A stretch of 64,000 bases of DNA. It comes from an uncultured Christensenella sp. (GTDB taxonomy: Bacteria; Bacillota; Clostridia; Christensenellales; UBA3700). The stretch covers positions 1 through 64,000 of the forward strand of contig CASEHD010000005.1 of NCBI GenBank assembly GCA_949287655.1, given 5' to 3'. The notes below the pieces were generated by a model. The model did not search any database, had not been told where the DNA came from, and worked only from the letters and a program-made list of their open reading frames with translations. Each line of letters opens with the position of its first letter. Within the stretch, counting starts at the first letter, position 1. Shown piece after piece: positions 54,784-63,812 of the stretch. A program made the translations under genes and the position numbers.

Positions 54784-54820
54784 TCGGCGTGCTTTCAAGT
54801 TTTAACGAAAGCAACGCCGA
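54784..54820 (-). terminator. Terminator after the TIR gene
   Basis: TCGGCG-GCTTTC pairs with GAAAGC-CGCCGA; on the minus strand it is followed by TTTTATAAAAT. It lies 18 bp past the stop of the TIR gene. Confidence 0.8.
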
Positions 54821-54837
54821 CGATATATACTAAACAG

Positions 54838-56295
54838 TTATTTTTTATATTTTTCTACCAGTCCGTTATAAATATTTTTAAAACGGCTGAAAACAATAGT
54901 CCTGGAATTTTCGTGATTTTCAAAAACTCTGATATACTCTCCCATTTCAGTCAGACAGTCTAATATCTCGTCCTCGTCTTTCATGGTTGTAATTGAATCT
55001 GCCAGCTGAACGAAATATTCAAGCGCAATGTAATCTTTCAATGAGGAATTTATATTAGGTTTGCTATCTATATTCCTGTACAGACTTTTTCTTGTTTCAA
55101 GAGATAATTGAGCATACTTTTCAGCATCCTCTTCTCTTCCGAGGTCTTTACAAAAACTATAAGCATTCCTGTAAACGTACGACAAAAGCAACCTTGCATA
55201 CTGTTCGTTACTTTCTTGTTTTTGTAGCGTTTTACAGTTTGCTATTACGCTGTTGCAGTATACAAGAGCTTTTTCGCAAAGTTCTTTTCTCTTTTCAGGA
55301 TTTATCCCTTCCTTGTCGAGATAGACAAGGTATAAAAAAGTAGTATGCTCCTGCAATTGCGTGATTGCCCATACGACAAACTCGTCGTTCTGTACGTCTT
55401 CTTCTGAAAATCTTATGCCGGAATAATCGTAATCTTCGTGAAACTCCAAAGAATACTCTTTTATCCTGTACGCATCGCTGTTGAATTTTTTAATGAAATT
55501 CCTGAACACGCGTCCTTCCATATTTACCCTGGAATCAGGAGATGCGACGACCTGTCGGAACAGATCGAGAGTATCCATAGCCAATTGCAGCGAATTGCTG
55601 AGCGCAACGGGTCTCAGTTTGTCGCTCGATAAAAGCTCTTGTAATTTTACGCATTGCTCAATAGCTATACTTATATCCTGATAAATATATCTTGCCTGTG
55701 TATAAAATACAAGCTGCGTAGCAAGCTCATAATCCGACAATTGAGGATTGGTAAAATGATCGTGCAGTTCGCTTCCTACACTGTGTATAGTATTTAAAAC
55801 AGACATCTTGTCCTGGCTCAATATAAGATTCTGTTTTCTTATAAACTCGTCAAAGATTCTTTGAGCGACCTCTTCGTCATTCTGTCCCCGTCTTAGCAAA
55901 GGAGTTCCCCATACGCCGTGCATATCTGTCGGGAACAACTCGCTGTCTTCGTTAACTATATCTATTTTAAACAGATGTAATTTCGCAATGTTTTCTCTTG
56001 CGTTGAATTTAGACGACAGAAAGCCTGTCTCGTATATCAGATTCCCGCTGATGGGTAATACTGCGCCGGTATTATCCTTTTTGTTTTCGAACAGGAGTAT
56101 CGCCTGATTGCATCTGTTCATCTGATAAGTAATCGTTTCACTGACTGTCCTCGTATTAGCCGACAACGAGTCGTCGTTTCCCTCGTAATCACCGCCGATA
56201 ACGCCTAAATAACCGTTTGCATCGAGTTTGTTTTTCAAAACGATCGCAAGATTTTTATTCTTGCTCCATCCGATAAAAATAATTCCTTTTCTCAT
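54838..56295 (-). CDS. TIR-like (nucleotide-binding type) protein with helical-repeat C terminus
   Basis: A 485-residue protein. Residues 1 to about 135 form a TIR-like domain: GIIFIGWSKNKNLAIVLKNKL (first strand and helix), then SETITYQMNRCNQAILLFEN with a candidate catalytic glutamate, and SGNLIYETGFLSSKFN, which fits the N-x-x-x-E-x-G-F pattern of the TIR-like nucleotide-binding family used in CBASS/Pycsar-type effectors. The remaining 350 residues are helical and TPR-like, probably a sensor or oligomerisation part. The start overlaps the stop of the CAT-like gene (ATGA). NAD cleavage is a plausible inference; no cyclase gene is adjacent. The gene is AT-rich. Confidence 0.75.
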   Translation of the reverse strand: MRKGIIFIGWSKNKNLAIVLKNKLDANGYLGVIGGDYEGNDDSLSANTRTVSETITYQMNRCNQAILLFENKKDNTGAVLPISGNLIYETGFLSSKFNARENIAKLHLFKIDIVNEDSELFPTDMHGVWGTPLLRRGQNDEEVAQRIFDEFIRKQNLILSQDKMSVLNTIHSVGSELHDHFTNPQLSDYELATQLVFYTQARYIYQDISIAIEQCVKLQELLSSDKLRPVALSNSLQLAMDTLDLFRQVVASPDSRVNMEGRVFRNFIKKFNSDAYRIKEYSLEFHEDYDYSGIRFSEEDVQNDEFVVWAITQLQEHTTFLYLVYLDKEGINPEKRKELCEKALVYCNSVIANCKTLQKQESNEQYARLLLSYVYRNAYSFCKDLGREEDAEKYAQLSLETRKSLYRNIDSKPNINSSLKDYIALEYFVQLADSITTMKDEDEILDCLTEMGEYIRVFENHENSRTIVFSRFKNIYNGLVEKYKK

Positions 56296-56963
56296 TTGTT
56301 TCCCCTTATAAAACCCTCAAAACAGCAAAACGCCCCCTGCAATCCGATAAAAGCTTCCGACAGGTCTCTTCCGTCGGCGAGCGCATGGTTGGCTGTAATA
56401 TTTAAAGTCAGCTCCTTTTTGCCGTCTTTCTCACTGTATCTTCCCCAACATACGCGAGGTATGGAGTTGCTTTCCGGCAGATTGTCGGGAATAGGTTGCG
56501 TACAAGCGAGAAAATCTATCCACGGAACATATGAAAGGTAATAATCGTCTATTATGGAAACATTATTATAATCCCCTTCAATATTCTTTGCCAGATTCTC
56601 CGCTTTTTTTATATCTCTGTCAGCGGCGGCGTGAAACGTTTCAAAATCGTCATCGGCGAAGCTTCTGCAATTTACAAAGCCGCCGTTTTTTGTCGCCACG
56701 GTGTAACAAATATTGCCTTTTTCAATATCGAACACTTTCCCGTCCTGAATACGATATCTCATCCCGGGTATTCCGTTAAACACCTTGGTCACGGCATAAC
56801 ATATCGCAATAAACAATCTTTTGCCATGCTTTTTACAATAATTCGCTATGTCCGTTACGTCCATTCTCATATTAATGCAATAACAAGGATTTGCAAATTT
56901 TGAAAACCAGGCGTACGTCTCTTTCCTTTCCCAGGAATCTATATCGATCTCTTTCATCTTCAT
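56292..56963 (-). CDS. CatA-like (chloramphenicol acetyltransferase fold) O-acyltransferase
   Basis: A 223-residue protein with the CAT fold: the opening DSWERKETYAWFSKFANPCYCINMRMDVT, a conserved YAVTKVFNGIPGMRYRI block, and the active-site motif ITANHALADGRDL. The CAT pattern is HHxxxDG; the first His is Asn here, but the second His, the catalytic one in the CAT family, remains. The start at ATG 56963 overlaps the HAD stop (ATGA). CAT relatives of this kind often do not resist chloramphenicol, so the substrate is open. It is the middle gene of a coupled operon. Confidence 0.85.
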   Translation of the reverse strand: MKMKEIDIDSWERKETYAWFSKFANPCYCINMRMDVTDIANYCKKHGKRLFIAICYAVTKVFNGIPGMRYRIQDGKVFDIEKGNICYTVATKNGGFVNCRSFADDDFETFHAAADRDIKKAENLAKNIEGDYNNVSIIDDYYLSYVPWIDFLACTQPIPDNLPESNSIPRVCWGRYSEKDGKKELTLNITANHALADGRDLSEAFIGLQGAFCCFEGFIRGNK

Positions 56964-57556
56964 TTTACCTCTATGTAATCGCAATCTGCCAGATATCTGA
57001 AAATCTCTCCCCAATTATAAACGGTTTTCAGAAAAGGATTATCTTTAAGCATTTTTCTGCCTAATGCATGAAAATACAGGCATTTTATTCCTGCAGCGGA
57101 CAAATTTTCGCAAACGTCATACCTGTCATCAATCATAAGGCTGATTCCTTTGCTTAAACAAATTTCTTTTTTGTCCAGCTTGCCCCATACAAAGTTTTCT
57201 ATATTTATTCCCGCATCTTTCAGCTTCTTCTTCGCAATCACGGTTTCTCTTTCGTCAAACTGACCTCGTGCAGACACAAACCATACTTCGCAACCTGAAT
57301 CGACTGCGGCGTCAAGCACCTCTTTTACACAAGGCATAATGTCGAAAGCTTCAGAACACGCTGTCCTTTCTATATAACCCTTCAATTCCTTTTCAGTCCA
57401 CGCGTATTTTTTCTGCACGCGCGGTTCATCAGGATTCAATAAACTGTTTTTTTTAAGAACGCTGCGATCGTAAATCTCCGCCTCCGCCATAAAATACGAT
57501 TCGGAATTAAACACTACACCGTCAAGATCTACGCCTATTCTTTTAATTTTTTTCAC
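56960..57556 (-). CDS. HAD-superfamily hydrolase, 5'-nucleotidase-like
   Basis: A 198-residue protein. HAD motif I is VDLDGVVFNSE near the N terminus, motif II is WFVSARG, and motif III/IV are KKEICLSKGISLMIDDRYDV with two aspartates. The layout resembles deoxyribonucleotidase-like HADs. The start is GTG at 57556, chosen for AGGAGA eight bases upstream. Only 20 bp separate this start from the inverted-repeat element, so the operon's promoter must lie in or beyond the element. It is first in the HAD-CAT-TIR operon. Confidence 0.8.
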   Translation of the reverse strand: MKKIKRIGVDLDGVVFNSESYFMAEAEIYDRSVLKKNSLLNPDEPRVQKKYAWTEKELKGYIERTACSEAFDIMPCVKEVLDAAVDSGCEVWFVSARGQFDERETVIAKKKLKDAGINIENFVWGKLDKKEICLSKGISLMIDDRYDVCENLSAAGIKCLYFHALGRKMLKDNPFLKTVYNWGEIFRYLADCDYIEVK

Positions 57557-57576
57557 GATTCACATCTCCTATCTGT

Positions 57577-57806
57577 TATACCAGCCCAGAATAATACGAA
57601 CCAGCCCTGAGGCGCGCCTTTTATGCGTTTTTTAGCGATTCTCACTTGAAAACATTATAATATTATCTGCGTTCTAAGCCGGCAAATTTTTGTCGATACA
57701 AGGCAAATGCCGCAGGTAATATCAGACATATTATCAAGGCATTTAACGCAGTATCTACGGAAATTTGCCTCTTTAAACCAGGTTCGTATTATTCTGGTCT
57801 GGTATA
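57577..57806. mobile_element. 230-bp inverted-repeat element (MITE-like)
   Basis: The ends (57577-57602 and 57781-57806) are 26-bp inverted repeats with one mismatch, starting TATACCAG. Inside is a second, longer imperfect palindrome: 57681-57711 (GGCAAATTTTTGTC...) pairs with 57738-57769 (...GGAAATTTGCC). There is no transposase. Half of the element (57577-57674) is repeated in inverted orientation at 153-250 with two mismatches. The size, ends and nested palindromes fit a miniature inverted-repeat element moved by a transposase elsewhere. A TA target site is possible. Confidence 0.75.
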
Positions 57807-57862
57807 TTTTAACAATTCGGAGCGTATCTTGTCAATGCTTATGTAAACAACCGCATCTTAAT

Positions 57863-60280
57863 TTATTCGGTTCTCAGCGCCTCTACCGGGTCTTTGTTCG
57901 CCGCAACCGACGACGGAACCAGTCCCGCTATCAGAGTCAGCGCGAAGCTGACGACTATCATTATCAGCGCGTGCCACGGCGACAGCATACACAGCGTGCC
58001 TATCTCAACCAGATTGTATATGATGAGGTTTATCGGTATGCTGAGGATATAAGTCACGATAACGCCGATGACGCCCGCGAGAAGTCCGATTATAAAGGTT
58101 TCGGCATTAAAAACGTTGGATATATCTATCTTGCGCGCGCCCAGGCTTCGCAAAATACCTATCTCCTTAGTTCTTTCGACGACGGAAACGTAAGTTATTA
58201 TACCTATCATTACCGACGAGACGACGAGGGATATCGCGGCGAAGCATACGAGAACTATCGAAATTATCCTTATTATCTCGTTCAGCATGCTGGTCGCCAT
58301 CTCCGACATATCGACGTATTCGACTTTATTGTCCGGATTGGAAGAGTTCCATGCGTCGAGGTAAGATATTATCGCCTCTTTTCCGCTGAAATCCTTGGGG
58401 TAAATGTTCATACCGGTCGGGGTAGTGTCTCCGCCCAGCTTCTGCATCGCCTTGCGGTAAGCGGAACTTTCGGTAAACGGGGTGCCTGTCGTCACGTCTG
58501 TTTCGGTATTCGCCGCCTGCGCTTCTACTATCCGCGACTTGCCGTTGACTTCGAGAAGATAATCGGTAAGCTCGCTCGTATAGTTGATGCCGGTCGACAG
58601 AAGGGCGAGCTGAGTGCCTTCCTTGGGTCTCAATACGCCGACAACCTCTATCTCAAGGTTGGTTTCGCTTGCGGGAGCGGTGAAAAGTTCCTTCAATTCA
58701 GAGCTTTCCGTCTTTTCGACAAACTGTCCGTTTTCGCCCTCTTCGTACAGGTCGTCGTTGGCGATGACTCTGAGCTTTGTTCCTAAGATATCGTCAAAGC
58801 TTATCTCCGTTCTGTATTCGCTGAACCCGAGACCTTTCAGCACGCTTACGTTGGACTGGTTGTAAGAGTCCACGACGAGTATCACCTGATTCTTATTCTC
58901 AGGATAACTGCCTGCAATCAGATCGTACTGCGAAAGTATGAATTCTTCGTCGCCTATTATTTCGCTCCAACCTATATTCGGACTGATCTTCATGCTGGAA
59001 ATATCGACGTTGAAACTCAGTCCGCCGCTAGAATTTACTTTTTCGTACGTATCGCCGCCGGGGAAGTTGGAAACTTTACCGATAACCGTCGTATTCATTC
59101 CGTACGAATAAGTGACGCTGCTCGCCCAGCCGTTTTCCTCGACCTTCTTGACGTAGTCGATATAATCCTGGCCGAAATCGTTTTCGATTATCGCGTCGCT
59201 TATCATATTGATGATGTTGTACTGATATATCTTGTCGCTGTCCGGATATTGGACCTTGCCGTTACTGCCCGAAGTGCCGCCCATAAACATATTGACAAGG
59301 ACATTGGTATCGAAAGTCTCCTGCGCTATCTGCACCGGATAACCGGCAAGCACCGTCTGTTGCAGGTCTTTCACGTAAGTCGAAAACCCGTTGGAAATCG
59401 CGAGGACAAGGCATACGCCGATAATGCCGATGCTGCCCGCGATCGAGGTCATAAGCGTCCTGCCCTTTTTGGTCATAAGGTTTTTGAAAGAGAGTTTTAT
59501 CGCGGTCGAATAGCTCATCGACGACTTTTTCAGCTTCTTTTTCTTTTCCTTGTCCGTCGCCTCGAATTCGGCATTCTTTTCGGCGCTCGCTTCTTCGCTT
59601 CCGTCGTAAGGCATGGTGTCGCCGATTATCTCGCCGTCCTTGACGCTGACGATACGGGTCGAATACTGCTCGGCAAGCTCGCGGTTATGAGTGACCATAA
59701 TCACCAGCTTTGTGCGCGATATCTCCTTTAAAAGTTCCATTATCTGCACGCTGGTCGCGCTGTCCAGCGCGCCCGTCGGCTCGTCCGCAAGTATTATTTC
59801 GGGATTGTTGACGATCGCGCGGGCAATGGACACTCTCTGCATCTGACCGCCCGAAAGCTGATTGGGCAGCTTCTTCATTTGTTCTTCCAGCCCGACCGTA
59901 CGAAGCGCCTCTTCGGCACGTCTTTTGCGTTCTGCCAGCCCTACGCCTGAAAGCGTCATCGCCATCGCAACGTTGTCGAGTATCGTAAGATGTTGAATCA
60001 GATTATAACTCTGAAAAACGAAACCTATCCTGATGTTGCGGTATGTGTCCCAGTCCACGTCCTTGTATTTTTTCGTCGATACGCCGTCTATCGACATATC
60101 GCCGTCGGTGTATCTGTCCAGACCGCCGATGATATTGAGCATCGTTGTCTTTCCGCAACCGCTGTGCCCGAGAATGGACACGAATTCGGTACGGCGGAAT
60201 TCAAGGTTTATCCCCTTCAATGCGTGAACGACGCCGTCGCCCGCTTTGTAATCTTTTGTTATTCCTTCTAATTTCAGCAT
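57863..60280 (-). CDS. MacB/FtsX-type ABC transporter, fused ATPase and permease
   Basis: An 805-residue protein. The N-terminal ATPase (1 to about 225) has Walker A GHSGCGKTT, signature LSGGQMQR and Walker B ILADEPTGALD, as in LolD/MacB-type transporters. After a charged linker, a FtsX-type membrane domain begins with one helix (TSIAGSIGIIGVCLVLAIS), a large extracellular domain of about 350 residues, and three C-terminal helices (IIRIISIVLVCFAAISLVVSS, etc.), ending DPVEALRTE. Such proteins export peptides or lipoproteins, or signal mechanically. The ATG has AAGGAG eight bases upstream. Confidence 0.9.
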   Translation of the reverse strand: MLKLEGITKDYKAGDGVVHALKGINLEFRRTEFVSILGHSGCGKTTMLNIIGGLDRYTDGDMSIDGVSTKKYKDVDWDTYRNIRIGFVFQSYNLIQHLTILDNVAMAMTLSGVGLAERKRRAEEALRTVGLEEQMKKLPNQLSGGQMQRVSIARAIVNNPEIILADEPTGALDSATSVQIMELLKEISRTKLVIMVTHNRELAEQYSTRIVSVKDGEIIGDTMPYDGSEEASAEKNAEFEATDKEKKKKLKKSSMSYSTAIKLSFKNLMTKKGRTLMTSIAGSIGIIGVCLVLAISNGFSTYVKDLQQTVLAGYPVQIAQETFDTNVLVNMFMGGTSGSNGKVQYPDSDKIYQYNIINMISDAIIENDFGQDYIDYVKKVEENGWASSVTYSYGMNTTVIGKVSNFPGGDTYEKVNSSGGLSFNVDISSMKISPNIGWSEIIGDEEFILSQYDLIAGSYPENKNQVILVVDSYNQSNVSVLKGLGFSEYRTEISFDDILGTKLRVIANDDLYEEGENGQFVEKTESSELKELFTAPASETNLEIEVVGVLRPKEGTQLALLSTGINYTSELTDYLLEVNGKSRIVEAQAANTETDVTTGTPFTESSAYRKAMQKLGGDTTPTGMNIYPKDFSGKEAIISYLDAWNSSNPDNKVEYVDMSEMATSMLNEIIRIISIVLVCFAAISLVVSSVMIGIITYVSVVERTKEIGILRSLGARKIDISNVFNAETFIIGLLAGVIGVIVTYILSIPINLIIYNLVEIGTLCMLSPWHALIMIVVSFALTLIAGLVPSSVAANKDPVEALRTE

Positions 60281-60306
60281 TCGAGTATCTCCTTTAAGTA
60301 CCTACC

Positions 60307-60335
60307 ATTTTATGCGAGGGCAAATTCTTTGTCAA
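60307..60335 (-). promoter_or_regulatory. Promoter of the MacB-like transporter gene
   Basis: On the minus strand TTGACA (60330-60335), 17 bases, TAAAAT (60307-60312), about 27 bp before the start codon. Confidence 0.75.
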
Positions 60336-60407
60336 TCTTAAGCATCGCGCGCACGGGAGTTATTACCTACATTTTACACATCAGCCTTAAAAAGTTTAAT
60401 TAAAAAT

Positions 60408-60430
60408 TCCGCGCCTTTTTTGACGCGGAA
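60408..60430 (-). terminator. Terminator after the charged hypothetical gene
   Basis: On the minus strand TTCCGCG pairs with CGCGGAA and is followed by TTTTT. Confidence 0.75.
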
Positions 60431-60447
60431 ATCGCTTCTTTCAGACA

Positions 60448-61371
60448 TCAGATCGCTTTCAGTGTCTCACCGGTAGCGGCGGACTGATACATCATCCAAT
60501 ACCCTCTGCCGCCCTTTTCGACCTCGACCCACTGGCGGCACCCTTCATCCTCTTCGGGCGGATCGGAAGGATCGTCGCCGGGTATTCCGTAACATATGAA
60601 TTCGGCGGGCTCGCCGACTACGCCGACCACATACCATCCGCCGTCCGTCTTAACCCTTGCCCAGCGGGAGTCCGGTATAAGCGAATTCATCTCTTCGTCC
60701 TTTTCGTTTTCCTCAAAGAGTTTTTCTATCTTATCCGCGATCTTATCGAAAAATCTGTACTCTTCGGGCGCCCCGCTTTCTTTTTCGCTTTGCTTTTTGA
60801 CGTCCTCTTTTTCGATCTCTTCCTCACTTTTTGTCGCCTTTTCCCGCTTTTTATCCTCTTCGCCGGCAGTACCCTTCTCTTCGTTTTTTACCGCCGTTTC
60901 GTCGCCCGCTTTCACCTCTTCCGCGGCAGGCTTCCCGGCGGCCTCGTCTTTCTTTTTCTTTTCCTGCGCCGTATTCTTTATATTCTCTTTTATACCGTCT
61001 GTCTCTTCGCGTTCACCTGCGCCGCCCTTCTTTCCTCCGTCGCCGAAAGCCGAGAGAGCAAGTTCTTCAAGAGGCGAAAAGTCGTACCCGCATACCGTCG
61101 CGCCCGCGCAGATCACCCTCTTTTCCCCGTCCGCAACTATCGCCGCGCAGTCCCCCGAAAGGTCTGTACGTACCAGATATATCCTGTCTCCGCCAAGTTT
61201 TACGACCCGCCTTTCATCACCGACCGCGACGACCGCGTAAAGGTCTTTGCGCCCGCTCGCCAGATTTATCCGCACGTCCGACTTTTCTTTAAAACATTCG
61301 AATCTTGCGACGCCCGAAACGCCGTGCGCCCCTCGCGGCGAAAGCACCGCTGTCTTTTTAACGATTATCAT
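60448..61371 (-). CDS. Hypothetical protein with charged low-complexity middle
   Basis: A 307-residue protein. The start at ATG 61371 is chosen for GGAGG eight bases upstream, although the frame is open further. The N-terminal 105 residues (MIIVKKTAVLSPRGAHGVSGVARFECFKEKSDVRINL...) look like a compact beta domain resembling N-terminal domains of Clostridia proteins of unknown function. The middle (about 115-215) is almost only Lys, Glu, Ala and Gly, likely disordered. The C-terminal end (NSLIPDSRWARVKTDGGWYVVGVVGEPAEFICYGIPGD) is a second conserved-looking domain. Function unknown. Confidence 0.7.
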   Translation of the reverse strand: MIIVKKTAVLSPRGAHGVSGVARFECFKEKSDVRINLASGRKDLYAVVAVGDERRVVKLGGDRIYLVRTDLSGDCAAIVADGEKRVICAGATVCGYDFSPLEELALSAFGDGGKKGGAGEREETDGIKENIKNTAQEKKKKDEAAGKPAAEEVKAGDETAVKNEEKGTAGEEDKKREKATKSEEEIEKEDVKKQSEKESGAPEEYRFFDKIADKIEKLFEENEKDEEMNSLIPDSRWARVKTDGGWYVVGVVGEPAEFICYGIPGDDPSDPPEEDEGCRQWVEVEKGGRGYWMMYQSAATGETLKAI

Positions 61372-61540
61372 ATCTGTTACCTCCGCATTTTCTCGTCGAG
61401 ATAATATATGCGGCGTTTCCGCCCGGTATAACGGCAGGCGGAAATCGCGCTTTTTAGACACGTTTTTCCGTTTTCCGAAAGCTCTCTCCGCGCGTTGTTT
61501 TTTTGCTTTTTCCATTAAGATATACCAATCCGGAATACAA

Positions 61541-61566
61541 AAAAACGCCGTTAAAAGCGGCGTTTT
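61541..61566. terminator. Terminator after rsmA
   Basis: AAAACGCCG-TTAAAAG-CGGCGTTTT with A run on the left and T on the right; on the minus strand it ends the metG-tatD-rsmA operon. Confidence 0.85.
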
Positions 61567-61599
61567 CTTTACCTTACAACCGGGTTTAACCTACACGGG

Positions 61600-62418
61600 T
61601 CAGATAAATTTGCTCAATTTTACAAAGTCGTCCACGCTTAAAACTTCGCCTCTTACGCTTGACGAAAACCCCGCGCTCACGACTGCGTTTGCCGCGCTCT
61701 CCTTGCTTATTCCGAAGAAAGACGCAATGTTGTTGACAAGGGTCTTCCTTCTCATCGCGAAAGCCGCGCGTATAAGCTTTTTTATCTTTGCCTTATCCTC
61801 TCCCGCATATCTGTCGTTCATCGTGACCGTGACCACGCAACTGTCCACGTTGGGCACAGGGTAAAACATCTTTCTGTTCACTATTCGCGTTATTTTCGCT
61901 TCCCCTTCGAGAGCGACCGCCGCGGTTATCGCGCCGTATTCCGCGCTGCCCGCCTTTGCGACCAGCCTGTCGCCGACCTCTTTCTGCACCATGACCGTTA
62001 TGCTTTCCGGCTTATTGTCACATTCGATAAAACGCATTATCACCGGCGTCGTGATATAATAAGGAAGATTTGCGACCAGCTTGTATTTTCCGCCCGTCTT
62101 TTCCGCTATCTCCCCGTCCGTCACCTTGCCCGCGTCTTTAAATATCACTTCCGCGTTGGAAAAACCGGCGAGAGTTTCTTTAAGCACGGGCCTTAGATTT
62201 TCGTCTATCTCGTACGCGACGACCTTTTTCGCGGTCTTAGCGAGCTCCGCGGTCAGCGTGCCAGCGCCCGGTCCTATTTCCAGTACCGTGTCGCCGTCCG
62301 TAATCCCCGCGTCCGTCACTATCGCGGCGAGGAGATTGGTATCCGTGATAAAATTCTGTCCGTATCGCTTATTGAATTTAAACGCGTTTTTTGCAAGGAC
62401 CTCTTTTATCTCACTCAT
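61600..62418 (-). CDS. rsmA: 16S rRNA dimethyladenosine transferase
   Basis: Dimethylates A1518 and A1519 of 16S rRNA (KsgA). The 272-residue protein has FNKRYGQNFITD at the start, the SAM loop VLEIGPGAGTLTAELA, and the catalytic NLPYYITTPVIMRF. Length is typical. Its start overlaps the radical-SAM gene by eight bases. Confidence 0.96.
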   Translation of the reverse strand: MSEIKEVLAKNAFKFNKRYGQNFITDTNLLAAIVTDAGITDGDTVLEIGPGAGTLTAELAKTAKKVVAYEIDENLRPVLKETLAGFSNAEVIFKDAGKVTDGEIAEKTGGKYKLVANLPYYITTPVIMRFIECDNKPESITVMVQKEVGDRLVAKAGSAEYGAITAAVALEGEAKITRIVNRKMFYPVPNVDSCVVTVTMNDRYAGEDKAKIKKLIRAAFAMRRKTLVNNIASFFGISKESAANAVVSAGFSSSVRGEVLSVDDFVKLSKFI

Positions 62419-63031
62419 CTATCATTTCCCTGACTCTTAATTTTGCGCCGACAGACTTTGCTATCTCCTGCGCCTTTTCTATATCCTCTTTGCCTATGCA
62501 GTCGACGACGGAAAAGATCACGTTGCCGCCGTGCGATACGCAAAGGCGCGCAAAATCCAGCATTATGTCGAACGCCTTTAAGCCGAAAATGCTATGGCAT
62601 ATCGCGTCGTATTTTTCGGGCGTGACCTGGTTTAAACTTATCCCTATCACGTCTATCGCCCTGCAAAGCCTTTCGCTGACGTCATTGCCGAGTATCGCGT
62701 TTGCCTGTCCGTTGGTGTTTATCCTTGTGCGCAGACCTTTTTTGTGCGCGAACTTTGCGACCTTTTCGAGTTCGTCGAAACGGTATGTCGGCTCTCCGTA
62801 ACCGCAGAACACGAGTTCTTTGTATTTGGTCAGATCGTACTTCCCGAGCGCTTCTATGACCTCTTCCGCGGTCGGCTCTTTTTCAAGCCACAGATCGTAG
62901 CCCTCATAGCCGTGCGGTTTCTTGCGATCGGTATCGTAATTGCGCACGCAGAAAACACAGGCGTTGGAGCACCTGTTGGTCAGATTGACATATAATTTGC
63001 CGTCTATTTCGTAAACGTATTGCTTAGCCAT
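62411..63031 (-). CDS. TatD-associated radical SAM protein
   Basis: A 206-residue protein with the radical-SAM cluster motif RCSNACVFCVRNY (CxxxCxxC) near the start, then GYGEPTYRFDELEKVAKFAH and a TIM-barrel-like pattern (RINTNGQANAILG, VIGISLNQVTPEKYDAIC). The family is known for lying next to TatD; the substrate is unknown. Here it is between tatD and rsmA with eight-base overlaps on both sides, where ribonuclease M5 (rnmV) is often found in other Bacillota. Confidence 0.9.
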   Translation of the reverse strand: MAKQYVYEIDGKLYVNLTNRCSNACVFCVRNYDTDRKKPHGYEGYDLWLEKEPTAEEVIEALGKYDLTKYKELVFCGYGEPTYRFDELEKVAKFAHKKGLRTRINTNGQANAILGNDVSERLCRAIDVIGISLNQVTPEKYDAICHSIFGLKAFDIMLDFARLCVSHGGNVIFSVVDCIGKEDIEKAQEIAKSVGAKLRVREMIDE

Positions 63032-63812
63032 GTTTGATAAATTTCCTCATCTTCGGGAAAAGATCGAGCGTGTTTTTTACCGTAAGATCTTCGAATTCCT
63101 GATATTCCATATCAAGCGTCGCGGCGATATATTCCGCAGTTTTTACCACGTATTTCGGCTCGTTCCTCTTTCCTCTGAACGGCACCGGGGTCATATAAGG
63201 GCAGTCGGTTTCAACTATCAGCCTGTCCCTCGGCACCGCGCGTATTATATCGTCCTTTTTCGCGTTCTTGAAAGTCACCACGCCGCCGAAAGCGAAATAG
63301 CTGTCGAAAGGAGCCAGTTCCTTTACGAACTCCTTGCTGCCGCAGTAGCAATGCATCAGCATGCCGTGCTGAATGTAGCGGCGGTTTTCTTTTAATATCG
63401 TCATCAGATCGCCGTATGCGTCGCGGATATGCAGAGATATCGGCAATTTCGCCTCGTGCGCCATTTCGAGCTGGGCGATAAACGCGCGCTTTTGTATCTC
63501 CCTTTCGGGCGTCTCGTAATAATAGTCGAGCCCTATCTCGCCTATCCCGACAACCTTGGGCAGTTTTGCCGCTTCGAGGTAATATTCCCTTTCCTTGTCG
63601 CCGTAAATTTCGGCAAATTCCGGGTGAGTGCCGACGAGCGCGAACACGTTTTCGTTTTCGGCAGCTATCTTCACCGCGTCGCGCGAAGTGCCGATGTCGC
63701 ACCCGACCTCGATTATCGCGAGCAGTCCGTCTTTTTCCATATCCGCGATTATCCGCGGCGCGTCCTCTCTCAGGCTCTCTTCGGTGATATGCGCGTGAGA
63801 ATCTATTATCAT
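63024..63812 (-). CDS. tatD: TatD-family metal-dependent DNase
   Basis: A 262-residue TatD-family hydrolase (YabD/YcfH type). Metal ligands are visible: DSHAHI at the start, GIGEIGLDYYYE, ISLHIRDAYGD, HCYCGSKEF and IVETDCPYMTPVPFRGKRNEP. The start overlaps the metG stop (ATGA) and the 3' end overlaps the radical-SAM gene. Confidence 0.95.
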   Translation of the reverse strand: MIIDSHAHITEESLREDAPRIIADMEKDGLLAIIEVGCDIGTSRDAVKIAAENENVFALVGTHPEFAEIYGDKEREYYLEAAKLPKVVGIGEIGLDYYYETPEREIQKRAFIAQLEMAHEAKLPISLHIRDAYGDLMTILKENRRYIQHGMLMHCYCGSKEFVKELAPFDSYFAFGGVVTFKNAKKDDIIRAVPRDRLIVETDCPYMTPVPFRGKRNEPKYVVKTAEYIAATLDMEYQEFEDLTVKNTLDLFPKMRKFIKHG

